Shown here in pieces: positions 1-5,220 of a stretch of 5,268 nt of DNA. The notes beneath the pieces are model-generated. The model was not told where the DNA came from. It did not search any database and was given only the letters and a program-made list of their open reading frames with translations. This stretch comes from Methanocorpusculum sp. Lineage in GTDB: Archaea; Halobacteriota; Methanomicrobia; Methanomicrobiales; Methanocorpusculaceae. The first letter of the stretch is position 1; each line of letters begins with the position of its first letter. The stretch is taken from assembly GCA_029986195.1 (NCBI GenBank), contig DALTYF010000083.1, positions 1 to 5,268 on the forward strand, given 5' to 3'. Made by a program: the position numbers and the translations under genes.

Positions 1-21
1 ATGTTTCCGGAAACCGGATGT

Positions 22-70
22 GGAAGTCCTTCTCTTTGATTTTGCTGAGGAACCAAAGAGAAAGACCTCC
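22..70. repeat. Imperfect inverted repeat, 17-bp arms
   Basis: Bases 22-38 and 54-70 are complementary at 15 of 17 positions (mismatches 25/67 and 29/63) and include a perfect 9-bp core, ttctctttg at 30-38 against caaagagaa at 54-62. The loop is 15 nt (39-53). Neither side is followed directly by a T-tract, so it is not a classical intrinsic terminator. It could be an RNA hairpin at a transcript end, a protein-binding dyad, or chance in AT/purine-biased DNA. Confidence 0.5.
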
Positions 71-85
71 GAATACAGTTTCCAG

Positions 86-92
86 AAAAAAA
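86..92 (-). terminator. T7 tract, likely end of the RNase Z operon transcript
   Basis: On the minus strand this is seven consecutive T about 100 nt past the RNase Z stop codon. Archaeal RNA polymerase terminates at oligo-T runs without needing a hairpin, so this is the stronger of two candidate sites for the four-gene leftward operon. Confidence 0.45.
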
Positions 93-159
93 CCTACGAA
101 ATACTTTCATCACATCACACACCCTGTCTGCTCACCGTCCCACCACCAGCAGTTTCCAG

Positions 160-164
160 AAAAA
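160..164 (-). terminator. T5 tract just past RNase Z, candidate first terminator
   Basis: Five consecutive T on the minus strand, about 31 nt after the RNase Z stop, in a T/C-rich context. It could act in tandem with the T7 run at 86-92; both lie inside the copies of the 15-bp repeat. Confidence 0.35.
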
Positions 165-194
165 GAGAGTTCAGCAGAGAGAGGAATCCCCCGC

Positions 195-1136
195 TCAGAC
201 ATCTGAAAACGGAATTTCAATGACCGAAAGATCCGCCGGTGCGACAATCTCCCCATCGAAGAACTCTTTTGCATCCTGCACATGGCTTGCCGTTGACGTG
301 TACCGCGAGCTGAAATGCACCAGTGCCAGAATCTTCGGATGAACGGCCGCGGCAACCATTCCCGCCTCCCGTGCCGTTGAGTGCCAGACCTCCTTCGCAC
401 GGGCCGAACCCTCCTCCTCATCAAACGTCGCCTCATGGATCAGCAGATCCGCCCCTTCCAGCAGATCATTTTTATTCTTCACGGGCCGGGTATCACCCGT
501 ATACACCACCTTCCGGCCGCGGCGGCGCTCACCCATCACCTGTTCCGGTGAAATAACGACCTCCGCATCATCGCGGACAATCCGCACACTCTCTCCGCGC
601 TGTAACTTCCCGAACAGCGGACCCGGGGGAACACCAAGTGCAACCGCCCCCTCGCGGTTGAACCGTCCGGGACGCATATCCTCCTCCAGCACATACCCGA
701 CACTCTCAATCCCGTGATACGTCTTAAACGCCATCACCGAATATCCGTCAAACAGGGTCACATCGCCGTCCGCAACCTCCACTGCGGACAGCACAAACGG
801 AATCTTCGGCGTCAGCCGGCGGATAATCTCCACAAACCCGTCCACCCCCGAAGGCCCGTAGATCGTCAATGGCTCCGTTCGTCCGTTGAACGCCATCGTC
901 TCCACCAGTCCGAAAATGCCGAGATAATGATCCGCGTGCCAGTGTGTCACAAAGATTGCATTCACTGTAAATCCGGTCTTCGCCCGCATCATCTGCTGCT
1001 GTGCTCCCTCGCCGCAGTCGAACAGCAGCGTGTCCGAACCCCGGCGGATCATAATGCACGACGGATTTCTGTTCGGTGTCGGCAGTGCTCCGGCAGTTCC
1101 CAGAAAATGCACAAACAGTGTCTCGCCGCCTGCCAT
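195..1136 (-). CDS. rnz: Ribonuclease Z (tRNA 3'-end endonuclease)
   Basis: Zinc-dependent metallo-beta-lactamase-fold endonuclease that cuts pre-tRNA after the discriminator base; cytoplasmic. From the ATG at 1136 the protein has 313 residues, normal for the short archaeal/bacterial form. Visible motifs: N-terminal FLGTAGALPT (11-20), DCGEG (40-44), the metal-binding HWHADH (65-70), YHGIESVGY (140-148), the flexible-arm segment GVPPGPLFGKL (168-178), YTGD (212-215), HEATF (234-238), HST (252-254) and HFSSRY (274-279). All expected metal ligands (H65, H67, D69, H70, H141, D215, H274) are present. A GTG at 1148 would add four residues, but it abuts GGGA with no SD spacing. The ATG has GGGAG 11 nt upstream and gives the usual N-terminus, so I prefer it. 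It lies 2 nt past the TIM barrel stop and is the last gene of the leftward operon. Confidence 0.95.
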   Translation of the reverse strand: MAGGETLFVHFLGTAGALPTPNRNPSCIMIRRGSDTLLFDCGEGAQQQMMRAKTGFTVNAIFVTHWHADHYLGIFGLVETMAFNGRTEPLTIYGPSGVDGFVEIIRRLTPKIPFVLSAVEVADGDVTLFDGYSVMAFKTYHGIESVGYVLEEDMRPGRFNREGAVALGVPPGPLFGKLQRGESVRIVRDDAEVVISPEQVMGERRRGRKVVYTGDTRPVKNKNDLLEGADLLIHEATFDEEEGSARAKEVWHSTAREAGMVAAAVHPKILALVHFSSRYTSTASHVQDAKEFFDGEIVAPADLSVIEIPFSDV

Positions 1137-1138
1137 GA

Positions 1139-1918
1139 TCAGAACCACTCCCGGATCAGATCCAGACTGACCCTGCCCTCTGCGGGATTCCTGCCTTCAA
1201 CGACCATAATCTTTCCGTGATACTCCGCCCGGATCTTTGGCATAATCTTTTTCCAGTCGATGGACCCCTTTCCAAGCGGAAGATGCTCATCGTACTTTCC
1301 GTAATTATCATGGATATGCAGATGTGCCGCCCGCGGCAGAATCACCCTGCAGAAGGCATCCAGATTCCCGTTCGTATTCGCATGCCCCACATCAAACGTC
1401 ATGGAAATCCCCGACACCGCATCCGCAAAACCCTCCAGCTCATACGGATCCCGGCAGTAAAAATCCTCAAGGTTCGGCATATTCTCAAGCGCCACACAAA
1501 CCCCCGCACGCTCCGCAACCTCACCAAGCCTTGCCAGAGCCTCTTTGTGAGTATTCCATGCTGCGGAGGTCGCCTCACGGCCGTTTGGTTCAAGGTATCC
1601 CGGGTGCAGCGTAATGGTATCTGCAATCTCCGACGCAGACTCGATGCACGCCGAAAGCTGACTCACCGTCGCGTTCCAGACATCCGCATTCAGCGACGAG
1701 GGGTTCAGACCGGAAAACGGCAGATGCACCGAGGACTCAAGACCCGTATCCCGCAGAACCTTTCGGATCCCCGGAAATTTCCGCGGAATATCTGCAACAC
1801 TGTGGAACCAGCCGTCCATCGAAATCTCCCAGCCGTCAAACCCGGCCTGTGCAATCCCTGCAACCCAGCTCTCTGGATCCTTGAGGGAAAGCCGCGACGA
1901 TGCAAAATAGACCTTCAT
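1139..1918 (-). CDS. Xylose-isomerase-like TIM barrel protein (AP endonuclease 2 / sugar-phosphate isomerase superfamily)
   Basis: 259 residues, the full length of a single TIM barrel in this superfamily, which includes endonuclease IV and many sugar isomerases/epimerases. The metal-site ligands expected of the fold fall at the ends of successive strands: VHLPF (H65), LHPG (H105), ALENMPN (E145), FDVGHAN (D176, H179), HLHIHD (H199, H201, H203), DEHLPLGKGSIDW (210-222, a common signature in the family) and VVEGR (E241). It is therefore probably an active divalent-metal enzyme. The sequence does not separate an isomerase from an AP endonuclease; true endonuclease IV proteins are usually somewhat longer, so isomerase/epimerase is the more usual annotation. 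The start ATG overlaps the kinase stop (ATGA, 1918-1915), and the RNase Z ATG follows 2 nt after its stop, so the three genes are co-translated neighbours. Confidence 0.88.
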   Translation of the reverse strand: MKVYFASSRLSLKDPESWVAGIAQAGFDGWEISMDGWFHSVADIPRKFPGIRKVLRDTGLESSVHLPFSGLNPSSLNADVWNATVSQLSACIESASEIADTITLHPGYLEPNGREATSAAWNTHKEALARLGEVAERAGVCVALENMPNLEDFYCRDPYELEGFADAVSGISMTFDVGHANTNGNLDAFCRVILPRAAHLHIHDNYGKYDEHLPLGKGSIDWKKIMPKIRAEYHGKIMVVEGRNPAEGRVSLDLIREWF

Positions 1919-2454
1919 AGCTCCTCCGAAAACACCCGCCGCACCGCCGCCTCATAGACGTCCCGTGTTGATTCGTTCACGAGCCGCACCCCGGCAAGTG
2001 CCATCGCAGCAGCAAGCCCGAATGACTCTTCGCGCTCATCGCGGGCCTTCAGACTCTCCGCCGTCGTTGTGTCATCGCTTCGTCCCCGCGACTGCATCCG
2101 GGAAAGCCGCACCGCAAACGATGCCTCAACGGCTACCAGCACAAACTCCGGAAAAACCAAACGGAAGTAGCGAACCTCCGCATCCCCCCGGATACCGTCG
2201 ATAACCACCGCATCCGCGTGCTGCTTTCCGACCTCTTCTGCGGTCAGCATCGCAACCGCATCCATCCCGAAGTCCTTACGGAGCCTGCGGGCGGCAGCCC
2301 CGATATTTTCATCGGTGAGGGCAAGACCCGAGGCGGTTACCTGCCGCCGGATCATGTCTCCCATTACCACTACAGGAATACCGAGTCCTGCGGCAATCTG
2401 CGAAAACTCACCCTTCCCGCTCGCCGGATATCCGACAACACCGATAACCTTCAT
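1915..2454 (-). CDS. UPF0200-type archaeal P-loop kinase (dephospho-CoA/nucleotide kinase-like)
   Basis: 179 residues, the usual size of the small archaeal UPF0200 family of P-loop NTPases related to dephospho-CoA and adenylate kinases. The Walker A loop is GYPASGKGE (8-16, K14). VVVMGDMIRR (28-37) matches the acceptor-side strand and helix, VVIDGIRGDAEV (83-94) is the Walker B/substrate-binding region, and RMQSRGRSDD (119-128) is an arginine-rich LID. The true substrate is not known to me; dephospho-CoA kinase activity has been proposed for some archaeal P-loop kinases, but nothing here proves it. The start is the only sensible ATG before the P-loop. Its SD is weak (AGAG directly before the ATG). 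It starts 41 nt after the UPF0148 stop and its TGA overlaps the ATG of the TIM barrel gene, implying termination-reinitiation. Confidence 0.88.
   Translation of the reverse strand: MKVIGVVGYPASGKGEFSQIAAGLGIPVVVMGDMIRRQVTASGLALTDENIGAAARRLRKDFGMDAVAMLTAEEVGKQHADAVVIDGIRGDAEVRYFRLVFPEFVLVAVEASFAVRLSRMQSRGRSDDTTTAESLKARDEREESFGLAAAMALAGVRLVNESTRDVYEAAVRRVFSEEL
1921..1927 (-). promoter_or_regulatory. Ribosome binding site of the TIM barrel gene, inside the kinase 3' end
   Basis: GGAGGAG on the minus strand, 2 nt before the ATG at 1918. The SD lies within the last codons of the kinase gene, and the ATG overlaps its stop codon. This supports both the chosen start and translational coupling. Confidence 0.65.
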
Positions 2455-2495
2455 CTCTAATTAGTATGCAGGGAATTTCATTAAGCCCATCGCTT

Positions 2496-2903
2496 TCAGC
2501 GGTTCAGCATCGTCCGGGCTTCCGCTGCCGTTCTGATACACTCCATATACGACAGACAGCGTGCCGGATCCGGTTCGGTCTCCGCCCGGGTACAGAACTG
2601 GAGAATCAGGGCGTCCAGTCGTGCGGGAATGTCGCCGGAAACCGGCACCGGCGTGCTTTGTTCCTTTGCGTACTTCGGCGTAATCACCCGCACGTTCTCC
2701 GGAACCGGAACGGAACCGTCCGCTGCAACAACCTTCGGCACTCCGGTCTGCGGCGCTGCCGCGGCGCAGACCACGCACATGCGTTTGCCTTTCACCTCAA
2801 ACATTGGAGCTCCGCAGTCAGGACACAGATCCGCCAGCATCTTTGCCCCGCCGAGAAGGTACTCAGCCATAATATCGTCAGGTTTTCGTGCACCGCTATT
2901 CAT
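2496..2903 (-). CDS. UPF0148 / Sjogren autoantigen p27-family zinc-ribbon protein
   Basis: 135 residues. The N-terminal module is the recognisable archaeal UPF0148 signature: a helix with IMAEYLLGGAKMLAD (11-25), then a zinc ribbon C27-x2-C30 ... C43-x2-C46 (CPDCGAP, CVVC). A proline/valine-rich linker (about 51-92) follows, then a C-terminal helix (93-133) typical of these proteins. Eukaryotic relatives are the p27 autoantigen, so the fold is conserved, but a molecular role is not established; nucleic acid or protein binding through the ribbon is only inference. It is the first gene of the leftward cluster. The promoter predicts a transcript start within a few bases of the ATG and no SD is in range, so it is probably translated leaderless. 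M12 is an alternative start, but that would shorten the conserved helix. Extra cysteines at 104, 116 and 122 lie outside the ribbon. Confidence 0.88.
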   Translation of the reverse strand: MNSGARKPDDIMAEYLLGGAKMLADLCPDCGAPMFEVKGKRMCVVCAAAAPQTGVPKVVAADGSVPVPENVRVITPKYAKEQSTPVPVSGDIPARLDALILQFCTRAETEPDPARCLSYMECIRTAAEARTMLNR

Positions 2904-2906
2904 ACT

Positions 2907-2943
2907 GATACTATTATTCCGCCCGGCACATATAGATAGTATC
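2907..2943. repeat. 8-bp perfect inverted repeat flanking the leftward promoter
   Basis: gatactat at 2907-2914 and atagtatc at 2936-2943 are exact reverse complements separated by 21 nt. They bracket the TATA-like box and the predicted start point of the leftward operon. A dimeric regulator bound here could block transcription, but the arms are short and AT-rich, so chance is possible. Confidence 0.4.
2927..2939 (-). promoter_or_regulatory. TATA-like box of the leftward operon (near-leaderless)
   Basis: On the minus strand an ACTATCTATATG stretch preceded by the purine-rich AAAGGA is a plausible BRE plus box A. Its centre is about 30 nt upstream of the UPF0148 ATG at 2903. Archaeal transcription normally begins about 25 nt downstream of the TATA centre, so the leader would be only about 5 nt, consistent with the lack of an SD. 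Confidence 0.5.
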
Positions 2944-2961
2944 CTTTATCTCTGTGGACGC

Positions 2962-2977
2962 TCTAAACTTAAACATA
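2962..2977 (+). promoter_or_regulatory. Putative TATA-like box of the UPF0147 gene
   Basis: The AT-rich stretch tctaaacttaaacata lies about 70 nt upstream of the UPF0147 ATG. A start about 25 nt downstream (near 2997) would leave a leader of about 40 nt that includes the strong SD. The match to an archaeal box A is moderate. Confidence 0.4.
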
Positions 2978-3023
2978 GTTTTGGGGTATGCTATCTTGTT
3001 CCATCAGGATAGACCAGGCTTTC

Positions 3024-3029
3024 AGGAGG
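3024..3029 (+). promoter_or_regulatory. Strong Shine-Dalgarno of the UPF0147 gene
   Basis: AGGAGG with a 10-nt spacer to the ATG at 3040. It fixes this start and contrasts with the SD-less divergent neighbour. Confidence 0.75.
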
Positions 3030-3039
3030 GATTTTCAAC

Positions 3040-3303
3040 ATGGCAAGTCCGGAAGAGATGATAAAACAGTGTGTGATGATGCTTCAGGCAATCAGCGAGG
3101 ATTCAACGATTCCCCGCAACATCCGCCGTGTCGCAGATGAGACAAAGACAGTGCTTCTTGATGAAAAGAAGACCACCGGACTGCGGGCCGCTGATGCGCT
3201 GTCCTTAATTGATGAGATCAGCAACGATCCGAACATGCCGGTCTATGCCCGGACCAGTATCTGGCAGCTCGTTTCCACGCTTGAAGCGGTTCCGCTTGAC
3301 TGA
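3040..3303 (+). CDS. UPF0147 family protein, conserved euryarchaeal hypothetical
   Basis: 87 residues, matching the usual length of the small archaeal UPF0147 family. The protein is predicted all-helical: an N-terminal helix ([15 protein letters not shown], 7-21), [19 protein letters not shown] (24-42), a central [19 protein letters not shown] segment (51-69) and a C-terminal helix ending in TLEAVPLD. The repeated pattern of acidic D-P/S-x-I/M-P followed by helix ([10 protein letters not shown] and [10 protein letters not shown]) suggests an internal duplication of a helical hairpin. It has no cysteine pairs, signal peptide or membrane segment. The function is unknown; high conservation among archaea suggests a core cellular role. 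It is transcribed alone, divergent from the UPF0148 operon and convergent with the zinc-ribbon gene at 3313-3579, with only 9 nt between the two stop codons. Confidence 0.9.
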   Translation: MASPEEMIKQCVMMLQAISEDSTIPRNIRRVADETKTVLLDEKKTTGLRAADALSLIDEISNDPNMPVYARTSIWQLVSTLEAVPLD

Positions 3304-3312
3304 AATACCATC

Positions 3313-3579
3313 TCAGTCATTATCTTTTTTCAGTGTTTTTTCAGCAGGGGAAGAGCTGTACATGCGTGCAGCCGATACAAACCCGGAGTTTTTCGGCGCG
3401 GTAAAGGATCTCAGAACTGCTCCTGCCTCGTCAGCGGAGTCTGAGACTGCGAGCAGTTTTGTCTTTGTCAGATCGATTTTATGGCCGCAGATGCAGGTCT
3501 TTGTTGCATGCGTAAGATCGGCAACCTGCATCCGTCTGCAGCGCGGACAGCCAATCACCCCGAACCCCTCACGTATCAT
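3313..3579 (-). CDS. Small DUF1922-like zinc-ribbon protein
   Basis: 88 residues. An N-terminal zinc ribbon has C11-x2-C14 (GCPRCRR) and C29-x-C31-G (CICGHKI), a spacing I associate with archaeal DUF1922-type proteins. A DSADEAGAVLRSFTA helix (47-61) follows, as in that family, then a polar, serine/lysine-rich tail (62-88) that looks disordered. The function is unknown. The ATG overlaps the TGA of the aldehyde dehydrogenase (ATGA, 3579-3576), so reinitiation coupling is likely, but there is no good SD before it. A GTG at 3558 (V8) has GAGGGG at a sensible distance and would start just before the ribbon, so the true protein may be 81 residues. The end of the gene overlaps the T-tracts that probably terminate the opposing UPF0147 transcript. 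The family name is from memory and only moderately certain; the zinc ribbon itself is plain. Confidence 0.75.
   Translation of the reverse strand: MIREGFGVIGCPRCRRMQVADLTHATKTCICGHKIDLTKTKLLAVSDSADEAGAVLRSFTAPKNSGFVSAARMYSSSPAEKTLKKDND
3325..3341 (+). terminator. Double T6 tract, end of the UPF0147 transcript
   Basis: Two runs of six T (3325-3330 and 3336-3341) start 22 nt after the UPF0147 stop. This is a typical archaeal oligo-T terminator. The same bases encode lysine codons (LKKD and EKTL) at the end of the opposing zinc-ribbon gene. Confidence 0.65.
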
Positions 3580-5006
3580 ATGAAGGAGAAATGGTGGCGC
3601 ACAACCACCAGCCGTTTTTCCATGAACTCCTCAATCAGATATTTCGGTCCTTCCCGCCCGATACCGGAGAATTTTATTCCGCCATAGGGCATGGAGTCTG
3701 CACGGAACGTCGGGTAGTCATTGATGACGAGTGTTCCCCCCTCAAATTCCATGGCGGCCTTTTCCACGACGTCCAGAGAGTTGGTGAAGACACTTCCCTG
3801 CAGACCGTATCTTGATTCGTTCACCATCCGGATGACCTCGTCAAAATCCGAGTACCGGCGGACGATGATCATCGGCGAAAACATCTCACTTGAACAGACG
3901 CCCATCTCGGATGAGGTGCGTTCCAGAACCGTCGGGTAAAACAGCGCACCGTCACGTACGCCGCCGACCAGAATGCGCGCGCCCCGCATTACCGCCTGCT
4001 TGATCTTCTCCTCGGTCTTCACGGCTTCCGTCTCCGAGATCATCGGACCTACATCGGTTTCCGGCAGACGGGGATCCCCTACAATAAAGGATCGCATGTG
4101 ATCCAGGATCATCGCAAGACAGGTGTCGTAGATCTCGTCATGGAGGTAAACCCGCTGTACACTGATACAGCTCTGACCTGCGTTGACCACCGCGCCTTCA
4201 GCAATCCTCCGGGCGGCATAGGCAAGATCCGCATCCTTGTACACCACTGCCGGTGCGTTTCCTCCCAGTTCAAGGCTAATGCGTCGGCCGGGAAAAAGTT
4301 CTTTCAGCCGCCAGCCGACTACCGGGCTTCCCGTAAAGGACAGCACGATAAACCGGGGGTCACGTACCAGTGTCTCGGCGTTGGATCCAAAGCATGGAAC
4401 CACATTGACGGCGTTTGCCGGGTATCCCGCTTCAAGTATCAGGCTGGCAAGCAGAAGGGCTGAGAGAGGCGTTTTTGTGGACGGTTTGAGAACAAAGGAA
4501 CACCCCGCAGCAATTGCCGGACCGATTTTATGACAGACAAGATTCAACGGGTAATTGAAGGGCGTGATGCACAGGACGGGACCTGAGGGAACTTTGTAGT
4601 AGTAGCCGGTGTAGCCTTCGCCAAACTCGGTACTGTCCATGGGGATCACCTTGCCGGTAAGCCGGACACTTTCCTCTGCAGACATCCGCATCACGGAAAC
4701 CGCACGTGTCACTTCACGATGCGCCTGTCGGACCGGTTTGCCGGATTCGTGAACCAGGATCTGTACGAACTCTTCATGATGCTCTTCGATTTTGTCTGCG
4801 ATCCGTCGGAGAATTTCTGCGCGGCGGTGACCGGGCAGAATTTTCGTCTCGGCAAATCCCAGGGTTGCGCAGTCTGCCGCACGTGCCTGATCCTCCATGC
4901 CCGCAATGCAGATTTCGGCGTATTTTTCACCAGTATAGGAAAATATCACCGGAATGCTATTTGGACTGCGGGTTGGCTGACCCCCGATATAGTATGGTTC
5001 TCCCAT
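3576..5006 (-). CDS. NAD(P)-dependent aldehyde dehydrogenase
   Basis: 476 residues, standard length for a soluble ALDH-superfamily enzyme, which oxidises an aldehyde to the acid with NAD(P)+. All catalytic elements are present: TPFNYPLN with the oxyanion Asn151, KPSTKTP with cofactor Lys174, FTGSPVVG (224-231) at the nucleotide site, LELGGNAP with Glu246, GQSCISVQR with nucleophile Cys280, and EMFSP with Glu374. PYGGIKFSGIGREG near the C-terminus is also typical. The GQSCISVQR and IKFSGIGREG motifs resemble the lactaldehyde/glyceraldehyde-3-phosphate type of ALDH found in methanogens, including the enzyme proposed to make lactate for coenzyme F420 (CofA). The substrate cannot be read from the sequence, so no symbol is given. 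The start is supported by GGGGGAG 10 nt upstream and a TATA-like box behind it. Its stop overlaps the ATG of the zinc-ribbon gene. Confidence 0.93.
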   Translation of the reverse strand: MGEPYYIGGQPTRSPNSIPVIFSYTGEKYAEICIAGMEDQARAADCATLGFAETKILPGHRRAEILRRIADKIEEHHEEFVQILVHESGKPVRQAHREVTRAVSVMRMSAEESVRLTGKVIPMDSTEFGEGYTGYYYKVPSGPVLCITPFNYPLNLVCHKIGPAIAAGCSFVLKPSTKTPLSALLLASLILEAGYPANAVNVVPCFGSNAETLVRDPRFIVLSFTGSPVVGWRLKELFPGRRISLELGGNAPAVVYKDADLAYAARRIAEGAVVNAGQSCISVQRVYLHDEIYDTCLAMILDHMRSFIVGDPRLPETDVGPMISETEAVKTEEKIKQAVMRGARILVGGVRDGALFYPTVLERTSSEMGVCSSEMFSPMIIVRRYSDFDEVIRMVNESRYGLQGSVFTNSLDVVEKAAMEFEGGTLVINDYPTFRADSMPYGGIKFSGIGREGPKYLIEEFMEKRLVVVRHHFSFI

Positions 5007-5016
5007 CTTTCTCTAA

Positions 5017-5023
5017 CTCCCCC
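5017..5023 (-). promoter_or_regulatory. Ribosome binding site of the aldehyde dehydrogenase
   Basis: GGGGGAG on the minus strand, ten bases before the ATG at 5006, and the only purine-rich SD in range. It supports this start codon. Confidence 0.6.
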
Positions 5024-5050
5024 GAGGTTGTTTCGTTCTATTCTCTTCTG

Positions 5051-5067
5051 CTCTTTCTATTAAAGAG
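5051..5067 (-). promoter_or_regulatory. TATA-like box within a small dyad, aldehyde dehydrogenase promoter
   Basis: CTTTAATAG (5065-5057, minus strand) is a good box A candidate. It predicts a start near 5036 and a leader of about 30 nt carrying the SD. The box sits in a short inverted repeat, ctcttt (5051-5056) and aaagag (5062-5067), separated by 5 nt, which could be part of an operator or incidental. Confidence 0.5.
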
Positions 5068-5075
5068 TTGGGAAT

Positions 5076-5220
5076 ATGACAAAAAACAGATCCCGGCAGA
5101 CCGGCGTTGCCGGGATAATCCTGATCGGGGGGATTGGGACACTATCGACAACGCCGTGTGTTCCGCGGGTTGTTTGAGAAGTACAACGTCCGGCAAATCG
5201 GCTTTGTTCCAAAAGTCTAA
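5076..5220 (+). pseudogene. Possible small gene or remnant with a frameshift at a G6 run
   Basis: ATG at 5076 opens a 33-residue frame (MTKNRSRQTGVAGIILIGG...) that stops at 5175-5177. If one G of the G6 run at 5127-5132 is removed, the frame continues to the TAA at 5218-5220 as a 47-residue product whose end reads VFRGLFEKYNVRQIGFVPKV. That tail has ordinary protein composition, while the unshifted tail does not. GGGAAT just before the ATG is only a weak SD, and no clear promoter faces this way. I recognise no family. It may be a broken remnant, a small gene with a sequencing error, or chance. Confidence 0.2.
5090..5116. repeat. Perfect 9-bp GC-rich stem-loop
   Basis: atcccggca at 5090-5098 and tgccgggat at 5108-5116 are exact reverse complements around a 9-nt loop. 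A weaker 5-bp hairpin with another 9-nt loop follows immediately (aatcc 5117-5121, ggatt 5131-5135). No T-tract follows within range, so it is not a terminator. It could be an RNA structure, a binding dyad, or part of a remnant gene. Confidence 0.55.

Larger units (their letters stand above)
76..164. repeat. Direct repeat of a 15-mer (76-90 and 150-164)
   Basis: The 15-mer cagtttccagaaaaa occurs identically at 76-90 and 150-164, 74 nt apart. A related core, tttccggaaa, lies at 4-13, so a TTTCCnGAAA core recurs at 4, 79 and 153 with spacings of 75 and 74 nt. On the minus strand each 15-mer copy carries a T-tract. The sequences between the copies do not align, so this is not a tandem repeat of a 75-nt unit. 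Confidence 0.6.
1..194. other. Flank downstream of RNase Z, no confident gene
   Basis: No gene can be supported here. Read rightward, the frame beginning at base 2 is open from the window edge to a stop at 221-223. Its first half (about DVEVLLFDFAEEPKRK) looks protein-like, but the second half is low in complexity and runs 29 nt into the 3' end of RNase Z. Read leftward, a stretch from about base 110 to the edge is also open in more than one frame, without a clear start and SD. What can be seen is two T-tracts on the minus strand, a 15-bp direct repeat and an imperfect inverted repeat, listed separately. It is probably an intergenic region, possibly with the tail of a convergent gene at the left edge. 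Confidence 0.5.

Noticed and set aside
107..113. GTGATGA on the minus strand, resembling a C box of an archaeal C/D sRNA
   Set aside because: No matching D box (CTGA) at the expected distance and no C'/D' pair; one 7-mer is not enough.
2..223. Open rightward frame from the left edge as the 3' end of a convergent gene
   Set aside because: The first part looks protein-like, but the second half is low in complexity and overlaps RNase Z by 29 nt. Without the sequence further left it cannot be supported as a gene.
714..1220. 168-aa rightward open frame opposite RNase Z
   Set aside because: Low-quality composition (Arg/His/Gln-rich), antisense to a complete RNase Z.
1217..1957. 246-aa rightward open frame opposite the TIM barrel gene
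   Set aside because: Arg/His/Pro-rich composition with no recognisable motif, fully antisense to a gene with all its metal-site motifs.
2461..2778. 105-aa leftward frame overlapping the UPF0148 gene and the gap before the kinase
   Set aside because: Gly/Ser/Arg-rich shadow in another frame; UPF0148 has the conserved zinc ribbon and explains the DNA.
2629..3012. 127-aa rightward frame across the UPF0148 start and divergent promoter
   Set aside because: It would run through both promoters, has no SD or family signature, and is antisense to UPF0148.
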